DNA of 64,000 bases from Halosimplex halobium. GTDB lineage: Archaea > Halobacteriota > Halobacteria > Halobacteriales > Haloarculaceae. The notes under the pieces are model-generated. The model searched no databases and was not told the DNA's origin. It saw only the letters and a program-made list of their open reading frames with translations. This document shows, piece by piece, positions 17,721 through 25,379 of this stretch (position 1 is its first letter; every line of letters begins with the position of its first letter). The position numbers were made by a program, and so were the translations under genes. The stretch lies in NCBI RefSeq assembly GCF_051414055.1, contig NZ_JBLKNX010000017.1, positions 73,913 to 137,912 on the forward strand, in the 5' to 3' direction.

Positions 17721-18046
17721 GCCTCGCGCTCCTCCTTCTCGATGATCCAGTGTGCGAGCGCGACCAGTCCCAGGAACACGAGGATCGGCACCGGGTTGGA
17801 CACCAGCGGCGCGGCGCCGCCGACGCCCAGCAGTAGCAGCACCACGATCGCGGCGACCAGTAGGACCGCGGCGACGCCGCTCACGAGGAACGACGCCGAA
17901 CCCGTGTCCGACGACGAACTCATGCGGAGCACCGGGTCGTGACCCTCGCCGCGGAGCCGCTCGTAGGTCCAGTAGAGGATCAGCAGCACGCCGATCACCG
18001 CGCCGGCCAGCCGCACGCCCTCCACCGGGACCGACTCAGGGAGCAT
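17717..18046 (-). CDS. Small membrane protein
   Basis: 109 aa with hydrophobic segments at about 10-27, 48-70 and 76-98. The ATG at 18046 lies one base from the upstream stop, so I prefer it to a longer reading with an Arg/Ser-rich extension. No motif is recognised. Confidence 0.6.
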   Translation of the reverse strand: MLPESVPVEGVRLAGAVIGVLLILYWTYERLRGEGHDPVLRMSSSSDTGSASFLVSGVAAVLLVAAIVVLLLLGVGGAAPLVSNPVPILVFLGLVALAHWIIEKEEREA

Positions 18047-18047
18047 G

Positions 18048-18527
18048 TCAGGCCACCTCCTCGCGGCGGTCCTCGTCGCTCGTCTCGACGGGCCGGAGCG
18101 TCTCGCCCTGGCGCTCGAGGAGCACGCGCTCGTCTTCCGCCGCGCACTCACCCGAACAGTAGACCGATTCGAGTGTCTGTTCCTCTTTCACGACCGACAG
18201 CGGGCCGAGAGAGACGCGCCGCGGCGACCCCGACGAGTGGACCACGACGTACTCGTCGACGCCGTCACGGCTCGCGTGGCCCCGAACGTGGTCGCCGCAG
18301 GTCGCACACGTCGCGTCACACTCCGGCGTCGCGTCGTCGTGTGCCAGCGCGGCGCCGAGGAGGCACAGGAACCCGCCCAGAAGGACACCGGCGACGAGGT
18401 CGCCGCCGAGCGCCTGGTCGACGCCGAGTGCAACGCCGGCGACGGCCAGCGCCAGGCCGAACAGGCCGGGGATCCCGAGGTCCGACAGCCGCGCGTCGTC
18501 GACCTCGAGGGGGAGGTCAGACTGCAT
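18048..18527 (-). CDS. Membrane protein with cysteine-rich (zinc-finger-like) cytoplasmic domain
   Basis: 159 aa. Two hydrophobic helices at about residues 20-35 and 44-62 precede a domain with CDATCATCGDHV and, later, CSGEC. The spacing suggests a treble-clef or zinc-ribbon site. Unknown function. It overlaps the upstream gene by 11 bp. Confidence 0.6.
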   Translation of the reverse strand: MQSDLPLEVDDARLSDLGIPGLFGLALAVAGVALGVDQALGGDLVAGVLLGGFLCLLGAALAHDDATPECDATCATCGDHVRGHASRDGVDEYVVVHSSGSPRRVSLGPLSVVKEEQTLESVYCSGECAAEDERVLLERQGETLRPVETSDEDRREEVA

Positions 18528-18936
18528 CGTCCACCTCCACGGTCAGGAACACGGCGCCGACGATCACCATGCCTGCACCGACGAACTGCTGGCCGGAGAT
18601 CGAGATCAGCCCGGACAGCCCGGCACCGCCGAGCCCGAGGATCCCGAAGTTCGTCACGAAGTAGGGATGTCCGACGATGAAACCGACGGTCATGCCGACG
18701 ATGTCGCCGAACTGCACCAGTCCGACAGCTGCCGCGCTCGCGCCGCCGAGGATCAGCCCCAGCGTCCACCGCCCGGTGATCGCCGTCGCCGTTGAGAGCG
18801 CGTCGCGGCGGTCCCGGACCCGAGCGTAGGCGACGAGGAACCGTCCGAGGACGATCAGGAGCATCAGCAGCAGCCCCATCAGCAGCCCGCCGACGAGGTC
18901 CAGCCCCGCCAGGATGTTAGCAGGCACTCCGATCAC
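18517..18936 (-). CDS. Polytopic membrane protein, about four helices
   Basis: 139 aa. Hydrophobic segments lie at about 5-36, 55-75, 78-90 and 100-133, with a basic loop after the first (ARVRDRRDALS). The start is GTG. It overlaps the downstream gene by 11 bp. Unknown role within the membrane operon. Confidence 0.6.
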   Translation of the reverse strand: MIGVPANILAGLDLVGGLLMGLLLMLLIVLGRFLVAYARVRDRRDALSTATAITGRWTLGLILGGASAAAVGLVQFGDIVGMTVGFIVGHPYFVTNFGILGLGGAGLSGLISISGQQFVGAGMVIVGAVFLTVEVDDAV

Positions 18937-19015
18937 CCCCGCATGCGGGTAGGGTGTTGCGCCCTCGCTCCGAGGGCTGTCTGTGCGCCGTTTCCGCCGT
19001 ATCAGTCCGTCTCAT
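18917..19015 (-). CDS. Possible micro-gene bridging two membrane genes
   Basis: A 32-codon frame starts with an ATG overlapping the upstream stop (ATGA) and ends 20 bp inside the downstream gene. It is the only frame that keeps the coupling chain unbroken across this gap. The peptide is basic with two Cys and matches nothing I know. It may equally be a leader that only transmits ribosomes. Confidence 0.3.
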   Translation of the reverse strand: MRRTDTAETAHRQPSERGRNTLPACGGDRSAC

Positions 19016-19296
19016 CTGTCTTCTCTCCAGTCTTGGATCTTGTCGATCAGTTTGTCGAGCTGTACCCCGACGTAGACCAGCCCCGAAGCCAGCAGCAGGT
19101 TGGTCCCGAGGTTCGGGAAGCCGAGCTCTGGCAGGAGCGTCGCGCCGCTGGTCGCCAGCGCCGGGAACCAGTAGGTCGCCGTCGCCGAGATGAGCGCCCA
19201 CGCGGGTTCGAACGCGCCGAAACTCAGCTGTCCCAGAGCGCTCACGACCACTGCGAGCCCGGTCAACGGGTGTTTGAGTCTCTCGATCACCTGCAT
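19012..19296 (-). CDS. Small membrane protein
   Basis: 94 aa with hydrophobic segments at about 9-25, 30-50 and 58-80, ending in an amphipathic charged tail (DKLIDKIQDWREDR). One base separates its start from the upstream stop. Unknown role. Confidence 0.6.
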   Translation of the reverse strand: MQVIERLKHPLTGLAVVVSALGQLSFGAFEPAWALISATATYWFPALATSGATLLPELGFPNLGTNLLLASGLVYVGVQLDKLIDKIQDWREDR

Positions 19297-19297
19297 A

Positions 19298-19756
19298 TCA
19301 TCTCAGCCCCAGGAAATCGACGAGCGAACTGCCGCCAGGCAGCTCGCCCACCAGCGCTATCAGCGCGCGATACGTCACCGCGAGCGCGATCGAGCCGATA
19401 GCGATCGTCACCAGCGGCGCCAGCGGTCCGGCCGCCTGAGCGCCGGCGGCCAGCTCCAGCTGGACCCACCGCAGGGCTCCGAGGATGTCGATGCCGACGA
19501 ACGCGAACGCGCTCGACAGCTGGACCTGGACCCACGCGAGCGCCAGCGTCACCATGTCGAACACCGACAGCACCGAGGCGACGATCCAGCTGCCGAAGCC
19601 GAACACCGACGAGACGAGGTACGTCGCGATCAGCGAGAACACCGCCCGCGGGAGCGACCCGTACTCGCGGTAGAGCGCCACCAGCTCGCGGAGCGGTGCG
19701 AGCCACGCCGTCGGGATCCCGATGATCGTCCCACCGTCGCCGTCAGTTGGTGGCAC
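19298..19756 (-). CDS. Membrane protein
   Basis: 152 aa with about four hydrophobic segments (residues 38-62, 64-90, 92-112 and 115-135). GTG start overlapping the upstream gene by 14 bp. No motif is recognised. Confidence 0.6.
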   Translation of the reverse strand: MPPTDGDGGTIIGIPTAWLAPLRELVALYREYGSLPRAVFSLIATYLVSSVFGFGSWIVASVLSVFDMVTLALAWVQVQLSSAFAFVGIDILGALRWVQLELAAGAQAAGPLAPLVTIAIGSIALAVTYRALIALVGELPGGSSLVDFLGLR

Positions 19757-20084
19757 TCTGGATCACCCGCGTTGCGAGGTATAGTGTCAGCAGCACGAGC
19801 CCGATCGCGAACACGTAGCCGGCGATCCCAGCCTCGAGCACAAACTCGGCGGCGCCGGCCCAGCCGCTGCGGATCACGACCGCCGGGAAGCCGGCGACGA
19901 GTGCGACGAGCTGGCCCAGGAACTCCCCGAGCCCGCCCAGCAGCCGGAGCGGAATGTTCACCGCCGAGAGCAACGTCGCGACGGCGCCCTGGAAGTACGC
20001 GAGGAGAGTCGCACCAAGCAGCGTCGTCGCTACGCGCCTCCAGCGGATCCGCACGCCGTCGACGTACTCGCTGGGATCGACCAT
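19743..20084 (-). CDS. Small membrane protein
   Basis: 113 aa. Hydrophobic helices at about 17-40, 48-70 and 82-104. Basic residues at the N-terminus (RIRWRR) place it on the cytoplasmic side. It starts one base after the preceding stop. Unknown role. Confidence 0.6.
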   Translation of the reverse strand: MVDPSEYVDGVRIRWRRVATTLLGATLLAYFQGAVATLLSAVNIPLRLLGGLGEFLGQLVALVAGFPAVVIRSGWAGAAEFVLEAGIAGYVFAIGLVLLTLYLATRVIQSATN

Positions 20085-20085
20085 C

Positions 20086-20541
20086 TTAGCCGTCCTCGTC
20101 GTCTTCCTCCGGCCCCGCGAACCCCGGCGAAGGGATGTCGAACGGGATACCTGGGACGAAGTTACCCGTCGGGTCCTCGCTCAGATACGCCACGACCAGG
20201 TACAGCGCCAGCAGCACCGAACCGATCGCGGCCGCGAACGACAGCGGCCCGAGGTTGAACATCCCGCCCGGGCCGAGTGACAGCGCTGTCGCGATCGCGC
20301 CGAAGTTGATGATCTGAGCGGCGCCGCCGAAGGTCGCCTCGACGAACGCGCCGCCCGCGTTCGCCAGCGCCGACAGCGGGATGATGATCAGGTCGGCGAC
20401 CGTCAGCACGCCCGAGGCGACGGCACTCCCGGCGGCGAACAGCACGGCGCCGATGCCGCGGAAGATCACCGTCCGCAGGTCGCCGGCCTCCGCCGCCCGG
20501 TCGAACAGCCGGCGAACGCGTGGGCCACCGGCCGCGGACAT
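20086..20541 (-). CDS. Membrane protein
   Basis: 151 aa. A basic N-terminus (RVRRLFDR) is followed by hydrophobic segments at about 28-50, 54-70, 78-95 and 100-122. It ends in an acidic tail with a Pro-rich stretch. The ATG at 20541 follows the upstream stop by one base, which rules out the longer in-frame reading. Confidence 0.6.
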   Translation of the reverse strand: MSAAGGPRVRRLFDRAAEAGDLRTVIFRGIGAVLFAAGSAVASGVLTVADLIIIPLSALANAGGAFVEATFGGAAQIINFGAIATALSLGPGGMFNLGPLSFAAAIGSVLLALYLVVAYLSEDPTGNFVPGIPFDIPSPGFAGPEEDDEDG

Positions 20542-20542
20542 G

Positions 20543-22057
20543 TTAGCTCCCTCCGCCGAAGTACCGGGAGATCCATGCTCCGCCGAGGACCGTTCCGACG
20601 ACAGCCGTGAGCTGACCCCAGAAGCCGCCCAGGAATCCACCGCCACCGCCGCCGGTCGGACCGACCGCGCCGGCAGTCGACATGATCGTGTCGACCTCCT
20701 CAGTCTGGAGGAGGATCACCGCGTGGATGCGGTAGTTCGTGTCGGCGGTCGCCGACGAGACCAGCTCCGCGGTCGTGTCCTGGCCGGACAGCGCGCTCGT
20801 CATGCCGGTCATGGCCGAGTCCGACGTGTTGCCGAAGTCCGTCGACGAGTCGACGCCGCTGCCGACCTCGAGCACCGCGTAGCGCTCGTTGATGAGACCC
20901 TGGTCGAACTCCAGCGTGAGGTCGCCGTGGCTCAGGTCGATCGCCGTCGGCACCTGGAGGTCCGCGTAGAGCTCCAGCTTCTCGGGATACGAGTAGGCGT
21001 CCGCACTCGAGAAGTTGACCGAGTACTCGCTTTCGTCGGTCACGTCCTCGAGGGCGTAGCGCACGTCGTAGACGTGCAGGTCGGCGATCGACGCCTCGTC
21101 GAAGGTGTCGCCCAGCGTCGACAGCCCGGTGATGTTGGTCGGACCGGACTGCCAGATGTTGGTGACCGTCGTCGTCTCGAGCTCGCTGTCGCCGTCCGTG
21201 TCGCGCTCGATCTCCGCAAGGTCGACCTCGCCCTTGCGGTCGGCGTCGAGCCAGGAGACGGTCACGTCGGCGTTCGCCTCGCTGGCGACCACGTCGATCT
21301 CTTGGATCGAGTCGAGAGCCCCGTCGCCACTCCCGGCGAGCGGCAGGTTGCTGATCCGCTCCTGGAAGACGAACCCGTTGCCGGTGCCGTTGGCGATGTG
21401 CGTCTCGTCGGATGCGGCCACCGACGAGCTGATCTCCGCGTAGCGGTAGTCACCGTCGCCGTCGACGACGCGCACCTCGACGGTCGCGCCGCTCGCCAGC
21501 TCGTTGACGTTCCCACCGAAGGTGAGCACGCGCTTGTTCGGATCCGAGTCGAGCGAGACGTTGGCGCCGAACGTCGCGGTCGCCGTCTCGCCGCTGGCAA
21601 CCGACGCGTCGACGTTGACCTTCTCGACGCCGTCGGCGTCAGCCTCGGCCACCGACACCGACGAGCTGGCGCCCGACGACGTGGTCCAGTCGCTCGCCTT
21701 GGTCCACGTCGCGTCGTTGTCGCCCTCGTTGTCGACGCGCGGGAACTGAGCGAACGCCTCGGCGTCGACCTTGTCGAACCGGAGGCCGACCGGCGTCGTC
21801 TGCGAGGAGTTCACCGACGCGTTGAGTGTCGTCACCTCGCCCGCGTCGTTGTAGTACTCGAGCGGGTCGTCCATCATCGCCCGGTCGTGCTCGTGGACGG
21901 TCAGCTCGTCTTCCACGATCGTCGGGTTGGGCGTCTTGTCGCTCGAGAAGTTGAGCCCCGGCGACGCCGCTGCGGCTGGTGTCGCCGTCGCGACCATGAT
22001 GGCCGCGAATACGGCGAGCGCTGCGATACCTCTCCGTCTAAGTTGTGCTGAAATCAT
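20543..22057 (-). CDS. Secreted, C-terminally anchored surface protein (spike candidate)
   Basis: 504 aa. An N-terminal signal peptide (about 1-30, ALAVFAAIMVATATPAAA) is followed by a long Ser/Thr/Asp-rich beta-type ectodomain without cysteines. A Gly run and one C-terminal membrane helix (LTAVVGTVLGGAWISRYF) complete it. This is the architecture of pleolipovirus-type spikes and of S-layer-like proteins. I see no detailed homology. The ATG at 22057 lies inside the end of the upstream micro-gene. Confidence 0.65.
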   Translation of the reverse strand: MISAQLRRRGIAALAVFAAIMVATATPAAAASPGLNFSSDKTPNPTIVEDELTVHEHDRAMMDDPLEYYNDAGEVTTLNASVNSSQTTPVGLRFDKVDAEAFAQFPRVDNEGDNDATWTKASDWTTSSGASSSVSVAEADADGVEKVNVDASVASGETATATFGANVSLDSDPNKRVLTFGGNVNELASGATVEVRVVDGDGDYRYAEISSSVAASDETHIANGTGNGFVFQERISNLPLAGSGDGALDSIQEIDVVASEANADVTVSWLDADRKGEVDLAEIERDTDGDSELETTTVTNIWQSGPTNITGLSTLGDTFDEASIADLHVYDVRYALEDVTDESEYSVNFSSADAYSYPEKLELYADLQVPTAIDLSHGDLTLEFDQGLINERYAVLEVGSGVDSSTDFGNTSDSAMTGMTSALSGQDTTAELVSSATADTNYRIHAVILLQTEEVDTIMSTAGAVGPTGGGGGGFLGGFWGQLTAVVGTVLGGAWISRYFGGGS

Positions 22058-22184
22058 GGATTCCGTTGGTCTGCCACTGTTCAGGTGCCTGTACACCGAG
22101 TTTCGGGTACGCTTCGCGGAACGATTCGAGGTACTCGAGAAACGCGTCGGAACAGGCGAGCCCCCGCGGCTCGCCGTCGGTCAC
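22038..22184 (-). CDS. 48-aa coupled micro-gene
   Basis: The GTG start overlaps the upstream stop (GTGA). The frame runs 48 codons and ends inside the spike gene start region. The peptide (DAFLEYLESFREAYPKLG and an acidic surround) has a helix-like, haloarchaeal acidic composition, so it looks coded rather than accidental. Function unknown. Confidence 0.5.
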   Translation of the reverse strand: MTDGEPRGLACSDAFLEYLESFREAYPKLGVQAPEQWQTNGIHDFSTT

Positions 22185-22303
22185 GGCTCCCTCCGTTGCT
22201 CGCGGAGAACGTCCAGGAGCACGTCGTCACGGATGGACCCGCTGCCGTGTTCCTCGATGCCCTCGATGATCGTGTCGAGCCGGCCGCTGTCGTCGCTGGT
22301 CAC
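22181..22303 (-). CDS. 40-aa coupled micro-gene
   Basis: GTG start overlapping the preceding stop (GTGA). The acidic helical peptide contains LDTIIEGIEEHGSGSIRDDVLLDVL. Translational coupling on both sides supports it. No family is known. Confidence 0.5.
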   Translation of the reverse strand: MTSDDSGRLDTIIEGIEEHGSGSIRDDVLLDVLREQRREP

Positions 22304-22692
22304 GCCGGACCACTCCGTAGCGCCAGGCAGGCCAGCCCGCCGATCACGACGGCCGCCAGCCCGACCAGTCCGGTCATAACCGCGTTGCCCGAGCTGGCCG
22401 TCCAGCCGGTCGCGACGAACAGCACCGCCGAGATGTACGCCAGCCGGCGGGTCTCGTCCGCCTCGAGGCCGAAGCCCTCGGCGGCGACCTCTGTCCGGTC
22501 GGCCAGGCGGCCGCCGTCGGTCTTGAGCTCGTCGCCAGCGCCGTCGTGGTACTCGACGGCGACGCCGGTCGGCACGTGGACCGTCGGCTCGTCGCCGTCG
22601 GCGTCCACGAGAACCGTCTCGCCCAGGCCAGGCGTCGCGACAGCCGTCTCCTGACCGTGCTGTCGAACCGCGACCTCGCCGTCGCGGGTCAC
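22300..22692 (-). CDS. Membrane-anchored small protein
   Basis: 130 aa. A soluble N-terminal half rich in Asp/Val beta strands is followed by two C-terminal hydrophobic helices (about 82-98 and 104-124). The GTG at 22692 overlaps the upstream stop (GTGA) and is preferred to a longer basic N-terminal extension. Unknown role. Confidence 0.6.
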   Translation of the reverse strand: MTRDGEVAVRQHGQETAVATPGLGETVLVDADGDEPTVHVPTGVAVEYHDGAGDELKTDGGRLADRTEVAAEGFGLEADETRRLAYISAVLFVATGWTASSGNAVMTGLVGLAAVVIGGLACLALRSGPA

Positions 22693-22793
22693 GCCGCGCC
22701 CCCGTCGACGTTGCGCCAGTCGCGCCACGTCGGTCGTTCCTCTGTGTTTTCGCTATTCGCCTCGTTTTCGCCGTGTTGAGTGTCCGAATCCAT
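22689..22793 (-). CDS. First, very small gene of the membrane-protein operon
   Basis: 34 aa from the ATG at 22793, which has GGGGGTGG 6-8 bp upstream. Tandem ATGs at 22859/22856, also with GGAGGG upstream, would give a 55-56-aa product. The peptide is polar and acidic with no motif. It may serve as a leader gene for the operon. Confidence 0.45.
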   Translation of the reverse strand: MDSDTQHGENEANSENTEERPTWRDWRNVDGGAA

Positions 22794-23010
22794 CTTTTTA
22801 CCACCCCCACCGGATGCGGGTAGGGGTACCCCGGCGGAAGCCGCCGGAACATCCATCATATGGCTCACACCCTCCAAATTGGCCGCGAGGATAGCGAGAT
22901 AATAGGGGAACCTCTACACAGAGAATCGGTAGACGATAGGGAGAGAATAGATAGAGACGGGTTCACCCACCGGGAATGCTTTTGATAAGTGGCAAACGAG
23001 CGGTAACCAC

Positions 23011-23178
23011 ATGTCGGGTCAAAAGCAGTACTCCCGTACCGTCACGGAACAGGGCCCCGGAACGCTCGGTACGAGTCTTCCCGCCGGGTTCGTCAACGAG
23101 TTCGGGATCGAGAAGGGTGACGAATTGAAGATCGACGGCATCGACTGGGACGACGGGACGATCACGTTCCGCGTCTGA
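23011..23178 (+). CDS. AbrB/SpoVT-type swapped-hairpin DNA-binding protein
   Basis: 55 aa. The sequence GTLGTSLPAGFVNEFGIEKGDELKI matches the beta-alpha-beta swapped-hairpin core of AbrB-like regulators. It is divergent from the - strand operon that starts at 22793. It would suit control of the element's switch between silent and active states, which is inference. The start is the ATG at 23011. Confidence 0.65.
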   Translation: MSGQKQYSRTVTEQGPGTLGTSLPAGFVNEFGIEKGDELKIDGIDWDDGTITFRV

Positions 23179-23271
23179 CCATGCCGGGATCACTTCTCCC
23201 CCGCGAACCCGCTGCGACCGTGTTTGGCCGCGACCGCCTCCGGTTGCGCGTCGAGAGAAACGTTCGACGCG

Positions 23272-23306
23272 ATATGCACACGAGGGAGATCGCGCCGTGT
23301 GCATAT
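23272..23306. repeat. Perfect 10-bp inverted repeat
   Basis: ATATGCACAC (23272-23281) and GTGTGCATAT (23297-23306) flank 15 bp. The repeat lies in a 263-bp stretch without a convincing gene. It could be an operator, a transcription-end hairpin or a recombination site. Confidence 0.6.
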
Positions 23307-23419
23307 TCGGTGCCCGGGGAGGGCTCCGAACCCCAGCTCCGAACGCTGTGGGCTGTGGGCCAGTATGGGCTTTATTAGTGATCGGGGTTCCAGTTACTCG
23401 CTCAGACCTGCTTTTTGGC

Positions 23420-23433
23420 CTCGTGTTCACGAG
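23420..23433. promoter_or_regulatory. Palindrome before the 85-aa gene
   Basis: CTCGTG-TT-CACGAG lies 8 bp upstream of the ATG at 23442, in the position of an operator for autoregulation. A TATA-like GGCTTTATTAG is further upstream at 23368. Confidence 0.4.
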
Positions 23434-23441
23434 CGGTCGGT

Positions 23442-23699
23442 ATGCGAATCCGCGAAGACGGCAAGCACGCGCACCGGACTGACACCATTGAGCAGGCCGC
23501 CGAGTTCTGGGGGTGCAACAAGACTACCGCGCTCATGCAGTCGGCCGACTTCGCCCGGCGAATCGACGAGGGAATCCGAACTGTGCTCGCTCGCGACGAC
23601 CTGACGGTCGCGCAGAAACGGGAGATTGCGGACACGCTGACGATTCCCGGCACGTACGAACCAGTTATTAAGGAAACAATAGGGGTCCAGAGAGAGTGA
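23442..23699 (+). CDS. Small conserved-type haloarchaeal protein
   Basis: 85 aa starting MRIREDGKHAHRTDTIEQAAEF. The helical pattern with WGCNKTTALMQSADFARRI resembles small ribbon-helix/antitoxin-like proteins that are frequent in haloarchaeal mobile DNA. I recognise the type but not the function. The ATG at 23442 fits the family-like start, and nine upstream codons are ignored. Confidence 0.6.
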   Translation: MRIREDGKHAHRTDTIEQAAEFWGCNKTTALMQSADFARRIDEGIRTVLARDDLTVAQKREIADTLTIPGTYEPVIKETIGVQRE

Positions 23700-23725
23700 G
23701 CGGACTTACTTGAATTCGGCCGGTT

Positions 23726-24046
23726 ATGAAGTGGTTTTATGAGATTAGAAATTCGCCGGGGATTATGGAAGAGTCGACGAAAAACAACATAGGCTCTGGA
23801 ATCACTGCGCTACTCACAATTGTACTATTTGGGTTCGGATTAGTCCGGGGTATCGACGCATGGTTGACTATTGAACAGATTCAGGCAACAGGTCCAGTTG
23901 GGCAAGCGGTATTCCGTGAGGAAGCACAGTCCGCGAAAGCAGGGCTTCTCACGGCTGGTGGGGCCGTGCTTGGGGGAATATTCACTCTCGGGTTGGCGGT
24001 AAGTTTCGAAATAAAAGCGGAACTGTGGCGAATGCGGGAAGATTAG
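23726..24046 (+). CDS. Small membrane protein with two helices
   Basis: 106 aa (93 from the alternative ATG at 23765). Hydrophobic helices lie at about 24-46 and 72-94 with a polar loop between them. It is in the AT-rich block 23700-25400, unlike the GC-rich surroundings, and probably arrived separately. Function unknown. Confidence 0.55.
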   Translation: MKWFYEIRNSPGIMEESTKNNIGSGITALLTIVLFGFGLVRGIDAWLTIEQIQATGPVGQAVFREEAQSAKAGLLTAGGAVLGGIFTLGLAVSFEIKAELWRMRED

Positions 24047-24074
24047 GGATTTCTATTGAATCAACGAGAAAGAT

Positions 24075-24962
24075 CTATCGACGACCGTCAGTTTCCCGTT
24101 TGTGGATTCGCTCGGTGATATTTCGCTGAAGTTCCACTCCGTCCCACTTCTCTCTCTCGTCAGTCGGGATTTCCTTGTGCAGTTTATCGTCTTCCTGAAG
24201 TTGCTCTCGATACTGTTTCAGATACTTCCCCCAGACGATCCGAGGAACAGGCTCACCCCTTTCCTTGCACCACTCGATAACATCCCGATTCGACTTTGAG
24301 GAATTACAGGCCTGACATGCCGGAACCTGATTACTGATAGAATCGTCACCGCCTTCGGAGATCGGGATTACGTGGTCAAAGGTTGTTTCCGTCTCTTCTT
24401 TACAGTAGATGCAAACTCCGAAATCTTCCTTGAGTTGGTATTTGTCTTCCTTCGTGATTGAAGCCATCTCATACTCGCCGTCTTTGAGTTGATTGTACCG
24501 CTTCCAGAGAAAGCCAGCATGAGAGACACCAGCTGCCAACTGGATAAGTCGAGCATTTTGATAGCAAATCAGTTCGTGGTACGTTTGAATATTGTCCGGT
24601 AGTGTCGCTGTTTCCCGGAATAGACGCGACTCAGGATAGGTGTAAGTCTTAACTGAGGCATCCTTGACGGCATTTCGGAGATCTTCGGGACCCATCGATT
24701 CCCATTCTGAAAGCGTATCACTCAGATTTTGCTCAAATGCGACTTCGCAAACAAGGGCTTCCGGATCGTATCCTTCGTTGAAGTCAGCAACAGTTTGACC
24801 AGTACCTGGAATATCCCAGTTTTTCGCTGTCTCCCCTGGTTGACTCACTATAACCATACTCGTCTGGCCCTCTTTATCCCGGTCATAAACCCGTTGGCCT
24901 ACAGAAAATCGATAAGACCGATCTCCGTCATCGCTGCCTTGTGATCCCTTGGTATCGGACAT
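24075..24962 (-). CDS. HNH endonuclease domain protein
   Basis: 295 aa. The HNH core is at about residues 183-225: CIYCKEE, then FDHVIPISEGGDD, then NQVPACQACNSSKS, with the paired Cys zinc site and catalytic His. The N-terminal 180 residues include a beta-rich segment and helices I cannot assign. A restriction-type or homing-type nuclease, or a defence effector, is possible. The coding sequence is notably AT-rich. Confidence 0.8.
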   Translation of the reverse strand: MSDTKGSQGSDDGDRSYRFSVGQRVYDRDKEGQTSMVIVSQPGETAKNWDIPGTGQTVADFNEGYDPEALVCEVAFEQNLSDTLSEWESMGPEDLRNAVKDASVKTYTYPESRLFRETATLPDNIQTYHELICYQNARLIQLAAGVSHAGFLWKRYNQLKDGEYEMASITKEDKYQLKEDFGVCIYCKEETETTFDHVIPISEGGDDSISNQVPACQACNSSKSNRDVIEWCKERGEPVPRIVWGKYLKQYREQLQEDDKLHKEIPTDEREKWDGVELQRNITERIHKRETDGRR

Positions 24963-25042
24963 ACAGATTAGTCCTCATTCACAAACGTGGCAGACGCTAC
25001 TTGATTCTCTAGGATAGATACCAGTCCGTATAGAATTACGCG

Positions 25043-25291
25043 TCAGATCTCGTCTGCGTCCAGCTCTCCGTCAAGATAGTTCCGGCCCTTGTCTGTGATT
25101 GAGTAGTAACTACCGTCAGCTACCGTCACGAGATCGGCTTCTGATAGCTTTGTAAGCCGTTGAGACACCCACGAACGTGAGTAATCGAGGTTTCTCGAAA
25201 TTACAACGGGTGAGAGTTCTAACCCGGATTCCTCTAAGAGTTCGAGAATCCGGTCGTCGGTTTGGTTCATCCAGTCCACCCGCGGACGCAT
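25043..25291 (-). CDS. PhiH1-repressor-like winged-helix regulator
   Basis: 82 aa. It starts MRPRVDWMNQTDDRILELLEE and carries a winged helix with the recognition segment SRSWVSQRLTKLSEADLV. This is the standard small haloarchaeal phage-type repressor. It is transcribed away from 25519-27301, and a palindromic site lies 60-88 bp upstream (25351-25379). It probably represses its own gene and the right-arm genes. Confidence 0.8.
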   Translation of the reverse strand: MRPRVDWMNQTDDRILELLEESGLELSPVVISRNLDYSRSWVSQRLTKLSEADLVTVADGSYYSITDKGRNYLDGELDADEI

Positions 25292-25350
25292 GGTCCGCGA
25301 ATCGATTCACTCTGGTTAACGGTTTTTGATACGTTGTCGGTAGATAGCAT

Positions 25351-25379
25351 ATCCGTTCTTGATAGATAACGGATCCGTT
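25351..25379. promoter_or_regulatory. Operator-like palindromes ahead of the repressor
   Basis: ATCCGTT (25351-25357) is followed by the perfect palindrome AACGGATCCGTT (25368-25379), giving three copies of the same 7-bp half site. The site lies between divergent genes next to a winged-helix repressor. Binding is inferred. Confidence 0.6.

Noticed and set aside
15538..17745. A 735-codon + strand frame
   Set aside because: Antisense shadow of the 570-aa membrane protein and its neighbours. Very basic and repetitive composition.
20381..22051. A 556-codon + strand frame
   Set aside because: Antisense shadow of the spike-like gene with Arg/Val-rich composition unlike haloarchaeal proteins.
23320..23395. 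Possible tRNA fragment (T-arm-like GTTCGGA on the - strand)
   Set aside because: No acceptor, D or anticodon arm could be folded around it.
23181..23482. Short + strand frames between the AbrB-like and 85-aa genes
   Set aside because: No start signal and unlike haloarchaeal protein composition. They cross the inverted repeats, so a regulatory region is more likely.
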